Assembly (NCBI GenBank): GCA_900110595.1
Contig: FOEZ01000014.1
Coordinates: forward strand, 1-64,000
DNA length: 64,000 nt
DNA from: Arthrobacter sp. OV608
GTDB lineage: Bacteria > Actinomycetota > Actinomycetes > Actinomycetales > Micrococcaceae
Direction: 5' to 3'
Position numbers and translations under genes: made by a program. The notes under the pieces are model-generated. The model saw only the letters and a program-made list of their open reading frames with translations, was not told the origin of the DNA and did not search any database. This document shows, in pieces, positions 9,238-18,645 of this stretch. Position 1 is the stretch's first letter. Every line of letters starts with the position of its first letter.

Positions 9238-9286
9238 GCGGTTTAGCTTAGCTGCGGCTCCACGGAACGTGTGGGCGGGACCACAG

Positions 9287-9904
9287 TCAGTTCTGCGGGT
9301 GTCCGGAAAGTTCCTTTGTGAAGGCGAGGAACTTGATGGTCTCCGGGTCGGCGTCCAGGTCGAACTGCGGCTGGTAGCCGGTGGCCAGATACAGGTACTT
9401 GGCTTCAGGCTGGCGCGGTCCGGTGGTGAGGTAGAGCCGGCTGTACCCCCGGCGGGCCGCCAAAGCTTCCAGCTCGGCCAAGACCACCCGGGCCAGGCCG
9501 CGGCGGCGGTGGGCGGAGTGGGTCCAGATCCGCTTCAGCTCGGCGGTGGCGTCGTCGTACCGGCGGAAGGCCCCGCCGGCGATGGATTCGCCGTTCTCCT
9601 GGATCACCAGCAATGCCCCGTCCGGCCCCGCGAACTCTTCGGCGGGGTACCGGTTCAGTTCCTCTGCTGCTCCCTCCCGGCCGAACAGGTCGCCATAGCG
9701 CGTGTCGTATTCGACGGCGAGTTCGTCCAGCAGCGGCCGGACCCGGGGATCATGCATGGGGAGGCTAAGGACTGTCAGCGCGGCCGGGTCCACCGGCCGG
9801 GGCGACGCATCCAGGGGGCTGGCGCCGAGCGGCGGCCGGACAGCTTCAAAGGGCTGGTGCGCGGTATCCAGGGGCTGGCGCCTGAGATCAGGTTCTGCGG
9901 TCAC
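9287..9904 (-). CDS. GNAT family N-acetyltransferase
   Basis: The 205-residue protein carries the acetyl-CoA binding motif RRRGLA at 133-138 after the strand ELKRIWTHS, then the usual helix and the YLYLATGY segment. The first 45 residues are low in complexity and may be an extension, or the true start may lie further in. The GTG at 9904 is three bases after the stop of the FAD/NAD(P) gene, so the two are probably co-transcribed. Substrate is unknown. The neighbouring transporter and monooxygenases suggest an amino-acid-like amine, by analogy with the Bacillus ytmI (sna) cluster, where a GNAT enzyme acetylates S-(2-succino)cysteine. Confidence 0.85.
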   Translation of the reverse strand: MTAEPDLRRQPLDTAHQPFEAVRPPLGASPLDASPRPVDPAALTVLSLPMHDPRVRPLLDELAVEYDTRYGDLFGREGAAEELNRYPAEEFAGPDGALLVIQENGESIAGGAFRRYDDATAELKRIWTHSAHRRRGLARVVLAELEALAARRGYSRLYLTTGPRQPEAKYLYLATGYQPQFDLDADPETIKFLAFTKELSGHPQN

Positions 9905-9907
9905 GGT

Positions 9908-11905
9908 TCAATTCTTTCCGACGGCGGCTGGTTCTGTGGACAGTGTGGCGGAGGATTCTGTGGCGGACGATTCTGTGGCGGAGGATTCTGCGGCGACGTC
10001 GCGGGCAACGGCAAGGATGCTGCGGGCCAGGGCATCATTCTCCCGGAACGGTGCGGCGTTGGTGCCGGGCCGGGCAAAGGCCCCCGCACCCCAGCCTGAC
10101 GTGCCCGGACCGACGCCGAACAGTCCGGGCTGCGGCACTCCTTCGGAGTTCACGAGCTGGTGCCCGGCCGAGATCAGCAGCTTGCCGGTGGAATGGATCC
10201 CGTCCGCCGTCAGCAGCTGCTGCTCGGCGCCCAGGCCCGTCTTGTGCAGGGACTCCAGCAGCGGATTACGGGACCGCGTCACGGTGGGTGAGGGCAGGCG
10301 GGCTTCGATCAGGGCCTTCGCTGCCACCGAGGTCCCGGAGTGGGGCGAGCCCGCATGGAACAGGCCCGTTGACTCGTCCGCGGCCACCTCGAGGTCGGGG
10401 CCGAGGAAGTGCAGCAGCCCGGCATGATGCAGTGCCAGCATCTGGCGGAGCCTGTGCGGTGGCGGGCCGGAGTCCACGAAGCTGAAGAATCCGTGCCACC
10501 AGCCGTGGACGGTCTGCTGGGACCTGGCGTTGAGGCGCTCCGGCGGGACCACCCGGCCCACCTCCATGTAGACGTGGAGCAGGGCCAGGAACAGGGCCAG
10601 GGTCTCGGGGTGGTCCGGGCTGTCCCGGAGGGCAAGATCGTGCTCGATGTACCCCACCACCGCATCCTGCACCTCCTGATGGTTGGCGAATTGGCGGCCG
10701 CTGAATGGCCGGTCGAGCCGCTCAAGGTCAAGGTGACGGGCAGCGTCGGGAACGGCAGCGGCCACGAGTTCCTCCCGGGCGGGGCTGTACCACTCGAGCT
10801 CCGAGTACCGGGCGGCGAATTCGTCCCAGCCCATGGCGGCCCGTGCGGGACTGCCGGTCAGCAGCTCGCGGTAGTAGCCGTATCCGGCCTCCTTGGCGAT
10901 CAGCGGCCACAGGTCCCGGTGGAAATCCAGTTCCCCGTGCCGCGCCAGCAGGGCATCGACGGCGGCCGCTGTGAAAAACCGCAGCGGCCCCGGCGCCTCG
11001 CCCCGCAGCGTTGCCGAAATCTTCGAGTGGTACGGCACTCCACGGCGCGACCCGGCCCACAGCCTTGGTTCCCGGCCTGAGGGAAGGTAGCGAAGCCCGC
11101 CGTCGTCCGTTTCAACGAACCGCCCTCCGCGTCCCTCCATCAGGAGGACCAGGAGGTCGACGAAGGCCAGGCCCATGCCGGCAACAATGACGTCCTGGCC
11201 AGGAGCGACGGGGGAGTAGTCGACGTCGGTGGTGTAGCTGGGTGCCGCGTGGTACCCGCCGTGCCGCGCGGCGAAGCCGGCCCAGGCGGCAGAGGCGGCG
11301 TCCGGGCGGGAGTCAGTATGCCCGAGGGCAGTGACCACGACGTCGGCCCGCAGGGTCCGGCCGTTGGCCAGCTCCACGAGGTAGCCGGCGGAGCTGCGGA
11401 GGGCATGTGCGGGGCTGCCGGCTGCGGGTGTAACTGCCACGGCCGTGGTCCGGTGGACCGTGACGTTGCTGCCCAGCGACCGGGCTGCCCGCCGGAAGAA
11501 CCACTCCAGGTACTGGCTTTGCAGCTGGCGGGTGGGGAAGGTGGCGCCGGTGAGGGAGCGGAGCTGTTCGCGCAGGCTGCGTGGGAAGTCCGGAACGTCC
11601 GTGATGGACCCGTCCAGTACGCCGGCTGCCCATTCAGCCAGGTTGGGTCCTTCGCCGGCCGGGCCATCGCAGGCCACGGAGGCATCGGTGAACATGGTGA
11701 TGTCCGCCGCCATGGAATTGAGCAGGAGGCCCGGGTGCTGGTCGTAGCGCCAGATGCGGCCGGAGCCCGGCACGTGCGGCTCAACAACATGGATTTCCAG
11801 TGGTCCGCTGAACAGTTCCGGGCGGTTGGCAGCGAGCCGCTCCAGCACTCCGGCCGTGCGGGGTCCGCCGCCGACGAAGACGACGGCCGGGATGTTCGCT
11901 GGCAT
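9908..11905 (-). CDS. FAD/NAD(P)-binding oxidoreductase-like protein
   Basis: The 665-residue protein has an N-terminal dinucleotide-binding motif (VVFVGGGPRTAGV, residues 8-20) of the FAD-NAD(P)-binding family that includes HcpA-like and L-lysine monooxygenase-like proteins. A second Rossmann-like segment (DVIVAGMGLAFVDLL) lies near residue 240. The start is supported by CCAGGAG 7-8 bases before the ATG. The C-terminus ends in three copies of SSATE encoded by a 15-bp tandem repeat. It is divergent from the ABC transporter operon across 264 bases and upstream of the GNAT gene. The reaction is unknown. Confidence 0.8.
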   Translation of the reverse strand: MPANIPAVVFVGGGPRTAGVLERLAANRPELFSGPLEIHVVEPHVPGSGRIWRYDQHPGLLLNSMAADITMFTDASVACDGPAGEGPNLAEWAAGVLDGSITDVPDFPRSLREQLRSLTGATFPTRQLQSQYLEWFFRRAARSLGSNVTVHRTTAVAVTPAAGSPAHALRSSAGYLVELANGRTLRADVVVTALGHTDSRPDAASAAWAGFAARHGGYHAAPSYTTDVDYSPVAPGQDVIVAGMGLAFVDLLVLLMEGRGGRFVETDDGGLRYLPSGREPRLWAGSRRGVPYHSKISATLRGEAPGPLRFFTAAAVDALLARHGELDFHRDLWPLIAKEAGYGYYRELLTGSPARAAMGWDEFAARYSELEWYSPAREELVAAAVPDAARHLDLERLDRPFSGRQFANHQEVQDAVVGYIEHDLALRDSPDHPETLALFLALLHVYMEVGRVVPPERLNARSQQTVHGWWHGFFSFVDSGPPPHRLRQMLALHHAGLLHFLGPDLEVAADESTGLFHAGSPHSGTSVAAKALIEARLPSPTVTRSRNPLLESLHKTGLGAEQQLLTADGIHSTGKLLISAGHQLVNSEGVPQPGLFGVGPGTSGWGAGAFARPGTNAAPFRENDALARSILAVARDVAAESSATESSATESSATLSTEPAAVGKN
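9944..9997 (-). repeat. 15-bp tandem repeat inside the FAD/NAD(P) gene
   Basis: Three full copies (9944-9958, 9959-9973, 9974-9988) and one partial copy of TGTGGCGGAGGATTC occur on the + strand. Together they encode the SSATE repeats near the protein C-terminus. The repeat stays in frame, so copy number can change without breaking the gene. Confidence 0.85.
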
Positions 11906-12082
11906 GAGGGCTCCTGGAGCGGCGGTAGGGGGCGGCTTGGAGTGCCCATGCTAGGCAGCGATTCCGACGGCGGTCGAGCGGCTGGTCATGGCCGTTAACT
12001 CCGCGTCATATCCCGTCAACAGACGCAAAAAACCGACTCATGACGCTGTGCGAACTCCAGTGAAGTTATGCAACCTGCCGCC

Positions 12083-12112
12083 TTGCTGGCCCATTCCGGC
12101 CGGTCCTAGATT
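12083..12112 (+). promoter_or_regulatory. Candidate promoter of the ABC transporter operon
   Basis: TTGCTG (12083-12088) and TAGATT (12107-12112), spaced by 18 bases, fit a housekeeping-type promoter. They lie about 58 bases before the permease ATG, in the divergent intergenic region. Confidence 0.35.
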
Positions 12113-12169
12113 TGCAGCCAGCAACCGGGTCAAACAGTCCCGGCCCAAATCACAGAAGCGAGGTGGCGC

Positions 12170-13276
12170 ATGAGTTCAGCAGCAACTACCGCGGCGCAGT
12201 CAACAACGTCGGCACAGTCGGCTGCCGGCGCGGCGCCGGACGCCGACGCTGGCGGGCACGCGACTTTAGGCGGCGTTACTTTGCAGGCTGCCCCTACAGG
12301 AACGGCTACTTCCGGCTCGGGCGGGGTCCCGCCGGAAGACGGAAGCGCCCGTGTAGCCACGGATTACTCGGCCTTCCGCGTGGTGGCCGCAAAGCATCCG
12401 TGGCGCTGGGTGGGCACGGCATTTGTGGCCCTGGGCGTCCTGGCCGTCGCCTGGTCCCTTGCCACGAATCCCCGCTGGGAATGGGGTGTTGTGGCGCAGT
12501 GGTTCACGGCCCAGTCCGTCATCGCCGGGCTGCTGGAGACCCTGAAGCTGACGGCGATCTCAGGGATCCTCGGCTTTGTGCTGGGGTTCATCCTGGCGCT
12601 GATGCGGCTCTCCGCGTCGCCGCTGCTGGTCTCGGTGTCCTGGACGTTCTCCTGGATCTTCCGGTCCACGCCGCTGCTGGTCCAGATGCTCCTTTGGTAC
12701 AACCTGGGCTACCTGTACGAGAAGATCTCCCTGGGAATCCCGTTCACCGATGTCCGGTTCTTCGAGGTGCAGACCACCACACTGATCAGCCAGTTTGCGG
12801 CAGCAGTGCTGGGACTGACCCTGAACCAGGCCGCCTACTCGGCCGAGATCATCCGCGGCGGCATCCTCTCCGTGGACCAGGGCCAGCTGGAGGCCGCGGC
12901 CGCGCTGGGCATCCCGGCCTGGCGCCGTTCCACCAGGATCGTGCTGCCGCAGGCCATGCGGGCCATCCTGCCCACGGCGTTCAACGAGATCATCGGCCTG
13001 GTCAAGGGCACCTCGATCGTCTACGTCCTGGCCTACTCCGAGCTGTTCTACACCGTGCAGGTCATCTACAACCGCACCCAGCAAGTCCTGCCGCTGCTGC
13101 TAGTGGCCACGCTCTGGTACGTGGTGATCACGTCCGTGCTGAGCGTGTTCCAGTACTACATCGAACGGCACTACTCCAAGGGCGCGGTGCGGAACCTGCC
13201 GTTGACGCCCTTGCAGAAGGCCCGCAAATTCTTCGCCACCCACGCCGTGGCCAACAACGCAAGGAATGCACGATGA
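12170..13276 (+). CDS. Polar amino acid ABC transporter permease (HisM/GlnP family)
   Basis: The 368-residue membrane subunit has a Ser/Thr/Ala-rich cytoplasmic N-terminus of about 60 residues, which is longer than usual. The permease core follows, with the [17 protein letters not shown] segment and the EAA loop [22 protein letters not shown] that docks the ATPase. About five to six membrane helices are present. Only one permease gene exists, so it should work as a homodimer. The stop overlaps the ATPase start (ATGA). It is the first gene of a six-gene operon running to 18449. Confidence 0.92.
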   Translation: MSSAATTAAQSTTSAQSAAGAAPDADAGGHATLGGVTLQAAPTGTATSGSGGVPPEDGSARVATDYSAFRVVAAKHPWRWVGTAFVALGVLAVAWSLATNPRWEWGVVAQWFTAQSVIAGLLETLKLTAISGILGFVLGFILALMRLSASPLLVSVSWTFSWIFRSTPLLVQMLLWYNLGYLYEKISLGIPFTDVRFFEVQTTTLISQFAAAVLGLTLNQAAYSAEIIRGGILSVDQGQLEAAAALGIPAWRRSTRIVLPQAMRAILPTAFNEIIGLVKGTSIVYVLAYSELFYTVQVIYNRTQQVLPLLLVATLWYVVITSVLSVFQYYIERHYSKGAVRNLPLTPLQKARKFFATHAVANNARNAR

Positions 13277-14100
13277 GCACCGCAACCGCAATTGCAGAAG
13301 CGCCGGCAAGCACTGCTGCCACCCGCGGCCTGGTGGAAATCACCAAGGTCCACAAATCCTTCGGCGCCACAGAAGTCCTCAAGGGCGTCAGCCTCACCGT
13401 GGAGCCGGGCGGCGTGGCCGTCATTGTGGGTCCGTCCGGATCCGGCAAGTCCACCCTGCTGCGCACCATCAACCACCTGGAAAAGGTGGACGGCGGCTAC
13501 ATCTCCATTGACGGGAAACTGGTGGGCTACGAAGTCCGGGGCCAGAAGCTGCACGAGCTGCGGGAGAAGGAGATTCTGAAGCAGCGCACCGAAATCGGCA
13601 TGGTGTTCCAGAATTTCAACCTGTTCCCGCACCTGACCGCGCTGGAAAACGTGGCCGAAGCCCCCGTCGTCGCACAGGGTCGCTCCAAGGAGGAGGCCCG
13701 GCGCCGCGGCCTGGAACTCCTTGACCGGGTGGGCCTCAAGGACCGGGCGGGCGCGTACCCCCGCCAGCTTTCCGGCGGGCAGCAGCAGCGCGTGGCCATC
13801 GCCCGCGCGCTCGCCCTTGACCCCAAGATCCTGCTGTTCGACGAGCCCACCTCGGCCCTGGACCCGGAGCTGGTCAACGAGGTGCTGGACGTCATCCGCG
13901 AACTCGCAAAATCCGGCACCACCCTGATCATCGTCACCCACGAGATGGGCTTCGCCCGCGATGTGGCGGACACCGTGGTGTTTATGGACCAGGGGCAGAT
14001 CGTGGAACAGGGCACCCCGGAGCAGATTTTCACCAACCCGCAGGAACCGCGCACCCGGAGCTTCTTCTCCAAAGTGCTCGAGCCGGCTTTCAACATCTAA
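13273..14100 (+). CDS. Polar amino acid ABC transporter ATP-binding protein
   Basis: The 275-residue ATPase has Walker [10 protein letters not shown] (residues 53-61), signature [15 protein letters not shown], Walker [13 protein letters not shown] and switch IIVTHEM, all intact. It belongs to the GlnQ/HisP class for amino acids. The ATG at 13273 overlaps the permease stop by four bases. The reading frame stays open far upstream through the permease gene, but that extension is in a different frame from the real permease and is not coding. Confidence 0.95.
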   Translation: MSTATAIAEAPASTAATRGLVEITKVHKSFGATEVLKGVSLTVEPGGVAVIVGPSGSGKSTLLRTINHLEKVDGGYISIDGKLVGYEVRGQKLHELREKEILKQRTEIGMVFQNFNLFPHLTALENVAEAPVVAQGRSKEEARRRGLELLDRVGLKDRAGAYPRQLSGGQQQRVAIARALALDPKILLFDEPTSALDPELVNEVLDVIRELAKSGTTLIIVTHEMGFARDVADTVVFMDQGQIVEQGTPEQIFTNPQEPRTRSFFSKVLEPAFNI

Positions 14101-14111
14101 AGGATTCCTCC

Positions 14112-15164
14112 ATGGCATTTCCCACCGGCCCTTCCCGCCGCCGCCTCCGCGTGCGCTCCCTGGCGCTGCCCGCCGTCGTCCTTCTGTCCGTAGCCGGCCT
14201 GGCTGGCTGCGCTGATCCCGGCGCAACGGCTGCCGGTTCCGCCAGCGGCGGAGCGCAGACGACGGCGGCACGCAACGGCGTGGTTTACAACACGTCGCCG
14301 GACCAGCAGCGCCTCCGTGCGGAGAAGGATGCGGCGCTCGCCGCCAAGGTCCCCGAGCTGATCGGCAAGGACGGAAAGCTGACCGTTGCCACCACCGCCG
14401 GCTCCATCCCGCTGTCCTTCCACGCCACCGATGACAAGACGCCGATCGGCTCAGAGCTGGACATTGCGCAGCTGGTGGCGGACAAGCTGGGCCTGGAGCT
14501 GGACGTCCAGGTGACGTCCTGGGAGAACTGGCCGCTGAAGACCCAGTCGGGCGACTTCGAGGCGGTGTTCTCCAACGTGGGCGTGAACAAGGACCGGGTG
14601 AAGCTGTTCGACTTCGCCAGCTACCGCGCGGCCTTCATGGGTTTTGAAGCGAAAAAGTCCTCTACCTATGACATCAAGGGCGCCGACGACATCTCCGGGC
14701 TGAAGGTGTCTGTGGGATCGGGGACCAACCAGGAGAAGATCCTGCTGGCCTGGAACAAGGAGCTGGAAAGCAAGGGCAAGGCACCGGCCACCCTGCAGTA
14801 CTACTCCTCCGACGCCGATACCATCCTGGCGCTGTCCTCCGGCCGCACCGACCTGAACATCGCGCCCTACCCGTCCACGGTCTACCGGGAGAACACCCGT
14901 GACGACCTGAAAGTGGTGGGCAAGGTCAACGCGGGCTGGCCGTCCGAAACCCTGGTGGCCGCCACCACCCTGCGCGGCAACGGCCTGGCACCAGTCATCA
15001 CCGAAGCCCTCAACTCCGCAATCGACGACGGCTCCTACGCCAAGGTGCTGGAGCGCTGGGGCCTGTCCGAGGAGGCGCTGCCGGAGTCGAAGACCATCAC
15101 CGAGGAAAGCTTCGCGGCCGCCCAGGCCACGGCCACCCCGGCTCCTTCAGGAAAGGCATCATGA
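14112..15164 (+). CDS. Amino acid ABC transporter solute-binding lipoprotein
   Basis: The 350-residue protein of the SBP family 3 is exported and lipidated: the lipobox LAGC ends at Cys33 after a basic and hydrophobic signal sequence. The core contains the family segments GKLTVATTAGSIPLSF and the periplasmic-binding fold through FGVNK-like and SGLKVSVGSGTNQEK stretches. It delivers an amino-acid-like ligand to the preceding permease and ATPase. It is a clear paralogue of the orphan lipoprotein at 44005-44988: both begin CADPGATAA after the lipobox and share the GSGTNQE and RWGLS motifs. Confidence 0.93.
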   Translation: MAFPTGPSRRRLRVRSLALPAVVLLSVAGLAGCADPGATAAGSASGGAQTTAARNGVVYNTSPDQQRLRAEKDAALAAKVPELIGKDGKLTVATTAGSIPLSFHATDDKTPIGSELDIAQLVADKLGLELDVQVTSWENWPLKTQSGDFEAVFSNVGVNKDRVKLFDFASYRAAFMGFEAKKSSTYDIKGADDISGLKVSVGSGTNQEKILLAWNKELESKGKAPATLQYYSSDADTILALSSGRTDLNIAPYPSTVYRENTRDDLKVVGKVNAGWPSETLVAATTLRGNGLAPVITEALNSAIDDGSYAKVLERWGLSEEALPESKTITEESFAAAQATATPAPSGKAS

Positions 15165-15997
15165 ACGCACGACATACTGAAACCGCCCTCGAATCCTTCG
15201 ACGCCGACTGGCAGGAATGGCATGCTGCCCACGAACGCCAGCGCGCCCATCCGCACGGCTTCCTGGCGGTGACCCACCTGCACTGGCTGGGCAGTGAGGC
15301 CGCCCGGCTGGAAGGTGTCCCCGGCACCTGGAGTGTGGAGGCCGACGTCGTCCGCGTGGTCCTCGAACCGGGCGAAAGCCTGCAGCGGGACGGCAAGGAG
15401 CTGAACACCGCCGACGGGGCAGCGCTCGAATTTGGCCCCATTGAGGAGCGCGGCGGGATCAGCTTGGTCGCCGGCGATACCGTCATTGAGGTGGCCAAGC
15501 GCGGCGGCGAGTACATTGTGCGGCCGCGGAACCCGGAGCACGGGCTGCTGCGGGAGTACCAGGGCACGCCGGCCTACTCGCCCGATGCTGCCTACGCGGT
15601 CCGTGGAACCTACGTGCCGTTCGAGGCGCCGCGTTCCACCACGGTGGGTGCCGCGGTCGAAGGCATCCAGCATGTCTACGAGGCGCCGGGTGAGATCCGC
15701 TTCAAGCTGGCCGGCCAGGAGCTGGCGCTGACAGCGTTCAACGGGCACGCGCCGGGCTCGCTGTCGGTGCTGTTCACGGACCAGACGTCCGGCAAGACCA
15801 CCTACGCGGCCAACCGTTCGCTGTCCGTGGTGCCTGCTGCGGACGGGTCCGTGGTGCTCGACTTCAACCGCGCGGTCAACCTGCCGTGCGCCTACACAGA
15901 CCTGGCCACGTGCCCGCTGCCGCCTGCGGAAAACCGGCTGCCGGTGGCCGTTGAAGCCGGCGAGAAGATTCCCTACGAACGTCAGGACCAGCAGTGA
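15161..15997 (+). CDS. DUF1684 family protein
   Basis: The 278-residue protein ends with the family hallmark VVLDFNRAVNLPCAYTDL followed by ATCPLPP, which defines DUF1684. No signal peptide is seen. The biochemical role of the family is unknown; the conserved Asn, Pro, Cys and Asp residues may form an active or ligand site. It overlaps the binding-protein gene by four bases and the next gene by four bases, so it is tightly coupled to the transporter and the monooxygenases. This placement suggests an enzyme acting on the imported compound. Confidence 0.88.
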   Translation: MNARHTETALESFDADWQEWHAAHERQRAHPHGFLAVTHLHWLGSEAARLEGVPGTWSVEADVVRVVLEPGESLQRDGKELNTADGAALEFGPIEERGGISLVAGDTVIEVAKRGGEYIVRPRNPEHGLLREYQGTPAYSPDAAYAVRGTYVPFEAPRSTTVGAAVEGIQHVYEAPGEIRFKLAGQELALTAFNGHAPGSLSVLFTDQTSGKTTYAANRSLSVVPAADGSVVLDFNRAVNLPCAYTDLATCPLPPAENRLPVAVEAGEKIPYERQDQQ

Positions 15998-17061
15998 GCA
16001 CTTCATCGATCAAGCCGGGGTTTCTTGCTATCGAACTCGATGGCGCCGGGTGGGACGGCGGGGACTTCGCGAGCCTTGGCGAAGCCGTCCTCGCAGCTGA
16101 ATCGGCCGGGTTCCACGCAGCCACCTTCACCGATGCGCCGGTTCCGGGCCGGGCCAACGCGCTGCAGCGGGCGGCCTTCGCCGGGCCCGTGACCCGCAGC
16201 ATCGCCCTGGTCCCGGAAGTGGATACCGTCTACACCGAACCGTTCCACGTCTCCACCCAGCTGGCCAGCCTCGACTATGTGTCAGGCGGCCGTGCGGGCT
16301 GGATCGCCACCGCAGCGGAATCACCTGAGGCTGCTGCCGCCGTCGGACGCTCTTTTGCTGCCGGGGACGCGCTGGGGCAGGAAGCCGGGGCATCCATTGA
16401 GGTGTCCCGCCGGCTGTGGGACTCGTGGGAGGACGACGCCGTGATCCGCGACGTCGCCACGGGCCGGTATATCGACGTGGACAAGCTGCATTACGTTGAC
16501 TTTGAAACTCCGGCCGACTTCGCCGGGCCGGCGTACTCGGTCAAGGGCCCGTCCATCATCCCGAGGCCGCCGCAGGGACAGCTGCCGGTGATTGCCGGGG
16601 CCTCGCTGGTGGGCCCGGGGCAGGTTCCGGCCGATGCGGTTGACGCTGTGCTCGTCACCGCGCCGACGCCTGAACTGCTCGCCGCCGAGGTGCGCGATGT
16701 GCGGGAACGCCTGGGGGAGTCCGTGGCAGTCATCGCCGAGCTCGACGTCGTCCTGGACTCGCGCGGACAGGCCGCGGCTGAACGCTCGGTCGGGTTGGAC
16801 GGCGCCCGAGCACGGTACGCCGGCAGCGCTGCAGGCCTTGTGGACTTCCTTGCGGAGCTGCTGAAGGAGGCCGACGGCGTCCGTCTCCATCCGGCGTCGC
16901 TCGCGCTGGAACTGGACGAACTTTCCCGGCTGGTGCTGCCGGAGCTTCGGCGCCGGGGCGCCCTTCGGCCGCCTGTGCAGGACGGCACCTTCCGTGACCT
17001 GCTGGGCCTGACGCGCCCGGCCAGCCGCTACGCATCCGCCGCCGCTGGTGCCGGAAAATAA
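15994..17061 (+). CDS. LLM class flavin-dependent oxidoreductase
   Basis: The 355-residue luciferase-like protein carries the family segments GRAGWIATAAESPEA (flavin-phosphate side) and LIPE-like strands in a TIM-barrel pattern. Such enzymes use reduced FMN and oxygen to oxidise or cleave organosulfur compounds, amines or other substrates. The GTG start overlaps the DUF1684 stop by four bases. The C-terminal third is unusually Ala/Leu/Arg rich, and the family core ends near residue 300. It pairs with the NtaA-type enzyme that follows. Confidence 0.87.
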   Translation: MSTSSIKPGFLAIELDGAGWDGGDFASLGEAVLAAESAGFHAATFTDAPVPGRANALQRAAFAGPVTRSIALVPEVDTVYTEPFHVSTQLASLDYVSGGRAGWIATAAESPEAAAAVGRSFAAGDALGQEAGASIEVSRRLWDSWEDDAVIRDVATGRYIDVDKLHYVDFETPADFAGPAYSVKGPSIIPRPPQGQLPVIAGASLVGPGQVPADAVDAVLVTAPTPELLAAEVRDVRERLGESVAVIAELDVVLDSRGQAAAERSVGLDGARARYAGSAAGLVDFLAELLKEADGVRLHPASLALELDELSRLVLPELRRRGALRPPVQDGTFRDLLGLTRPASRYASAAAGAGK

Positions 17062-17072
17062 GGGGAATAACC

Positions 17073-18449
17073 ATGACACAGCACAACCGTGCTAAGTCCG
17101 GGGTCTTCACGCCGTCGGGCAAGATCCAGTTCGGCATCTTCTTCCAGGGCGTGAACTCCGGCACCATCTGGAAGGCCGCCGAATCCGGCTCGCAGACGGA
17201 TTTTGAGTCGTTCCGCCGCATCGCGCAGACCGCCGAGCGCGGGTTGTTCGCCGCCTTCTTCCTGGGCGAGGGGCTCCGGCTGCGTGAACACCTGGGCCGC
17301 CCGCACGCTCTGGATGTGGCGGGCCGGCCGGATGCGCAGACCATGCTCGCCGCCTTGGCATCGGTGACCAAAAACATCGGGCTGGTGGCCACCCAGAACA
17401 CCACGTACAACGATCCCGCCGACCTGGCGCACCGGCTCGCGTCCCTTGACCTGATCTCCGGCGGCCGGGCGGCATGGAACATCGTGACCACTGACAACGC
17501 CTGGACGGGCGCGAACTTCCGCCGCGGGGGATACCTGGACCACGCCGACCGCTACAAGCACGCCGAGGCATTTGTGGAGACGGCCAAGCGGATCTGGGAC
17601 TCCTGGGAAACCGCTGACGGGCCCGCGCGCCGGGTGCTCCATGAGGGGCAGCACTACACGGTGGACGTGACGCCGCGCCTGCCGCGCAGCGCCCAGTACC
17701 GGCCGGTGCTCTTCCAGGCCGGCGACTCCCCGGAGGGCCGCAACTTTGCCGCCCGCCAGGCGGACGTCATCTTCTCAGCCCACCCCAAGTTCGACGACGC
17801 CGTGGAGTTCCGCAAGGACCTGGTGGAGCGCTCGCTGGCTGCGGGCCGGGGCGCCAACGCCGTGCAGATCATGCCGGCCAGTGAATTCATCCTCGCGCCC
17901 ACGGCGGAGGAGGCTTTGGAGAAGAAGCAGTGGGTGCGGAGCCTGCAGATCGGGCCGCAGCAGGCCGTCGCGTACCTGGAGCAGTTCTGGGGCCGCGAAC
18001 TGTCCGACTACGATCCGGACGGGCCGCTGCCGGAGATCGATCCCGTGGTGGAGGAGACCTCCGAGACGCGCGGCAGCGGCTTCCACGGTGCGAAGGCGCG
18101 GCAACTGGCGGACCAGTGGCGGGCCGAGGCCAAGGACAAGGGGCTCTCCATCCGCCAGTTCGTTTCCTCAAAGACAGCCCGCATCGATGCCACCTTCACG
18201 GGTTCGTACACGGCAGTTGCGGACCAGTTGGCGGAATACGCCCGGGTGGGTGCGGTAGACGGATTCAACATCTCACCGTGGATCATTCCTACGGGCCTGG
18301 ACGACATCGTGAACCACCTGGTCCCGGAACTGCAGGAACGCGGCGTCTACCCCACGGAGTACGCCGGGAAGACTCTCCGCGAGAATCTTGGGCTGGAGAC
18401 GCCGGTGCGTTCGGCCGATGAAGCTGCTGAGGCGGTCCGGGCGTCATGA
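17073..18449 (+). CDS. NtaA/SnaA/DszA family flavin monooxygenase
   Basis: The 458-residue enzyme matches the nitrilotriacetate monooxygenase A and DszA branch of bacterial luciferase-like proteins: FGIFFQGVNSGTIW, SGGRAAWNIVTTDN and the C-terminal FVSSKTARIDATFTGS region. Members are two-component monooxygenases that take FMNH2 from a separate reductase. In Bacillus a homologue (YtnJ) in the ytmI/sna cluster works on S-(2-succino)cysteine. No flavin reductase gene is visible nearby, so FMNH2 must come from elsewhere. It is the last gene of the operon. Confidence 0.9.
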   Translation: MTQHNRAKSGVFTPSGKIQFGIFFQGVNSGTIWKAAESGSQTDFESFRRIAQTAERGLFAAFFLGEGLRLREHLGRPHALDVAGRPDAQTMLAALASVTKNIGLVATQNTTYNDPADLAHRLASLDLISGGRAAWNIVTTDNAWTGANFRRGGYLDHADRYKHAEAFVETAKRIWDSWETADGPARRVLHEGQHYTVDVTPRLPRSAQYRPVLFQAGDSPEGRNFAARQADVIFSAHPKFDDAVEFRKDLVERSLAAGRGANAVQIMPASEFILAPTAEEALEKKQWVRSLQIGPQQAVAYLEQFWGRELSDYDPDGPLPEIDPVVEETSETRGSGFHGAKARQLADQWRAEAKDKGLSIRQFVSSKTARIDATFTGSYTAVADQLAEYARVGAVDGFNISPWIIPTGLDDIVNHLVPELQERGVYPTEYAGKTLRENLGLETPVRSADEAAEAVRAS

Positions 18450-18520
18450 GCGCGGGCCGCCTCCGCGGGTGGTTGCGGCGCTGGGTTCTTACCTCACGCC
18501 GCAACCTTGGAACGTTCGAC

Positions 18521-18547
18521 GACGGCACCGGGGTGGGTGCCGCCGTC
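18521..18547 (+). terminator. Possible terminator of the transporter-monooxygenase operon
   Basis: GACGGC and GCCGTC arms in an imperfect hairpin with a 3-nt bulge occur about 70 bases after the stop. It lies in the 196-base gap between convergent genes. I see no other feature in the gap. Confidence 0.35.
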
Positions 18548-18645
18548 GGACCTTCGCGTGGGACTGTCAGGCTGCAGCTGACGGTGGGGGAGCAGCGGCT
18601 GTGAGCCTGGGCCTGGATGCTCCTTGAGCCGAGGGGGCTTAGGGA

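Noticed and set aside
12112..13272. Long N-terminal extension of the ABC ATPase in the same frame
   Set aside because: The stretch lies in another frame over the permease gene, which has strong family motifs; the ATPase motifs begin only after the ATG at 13273.
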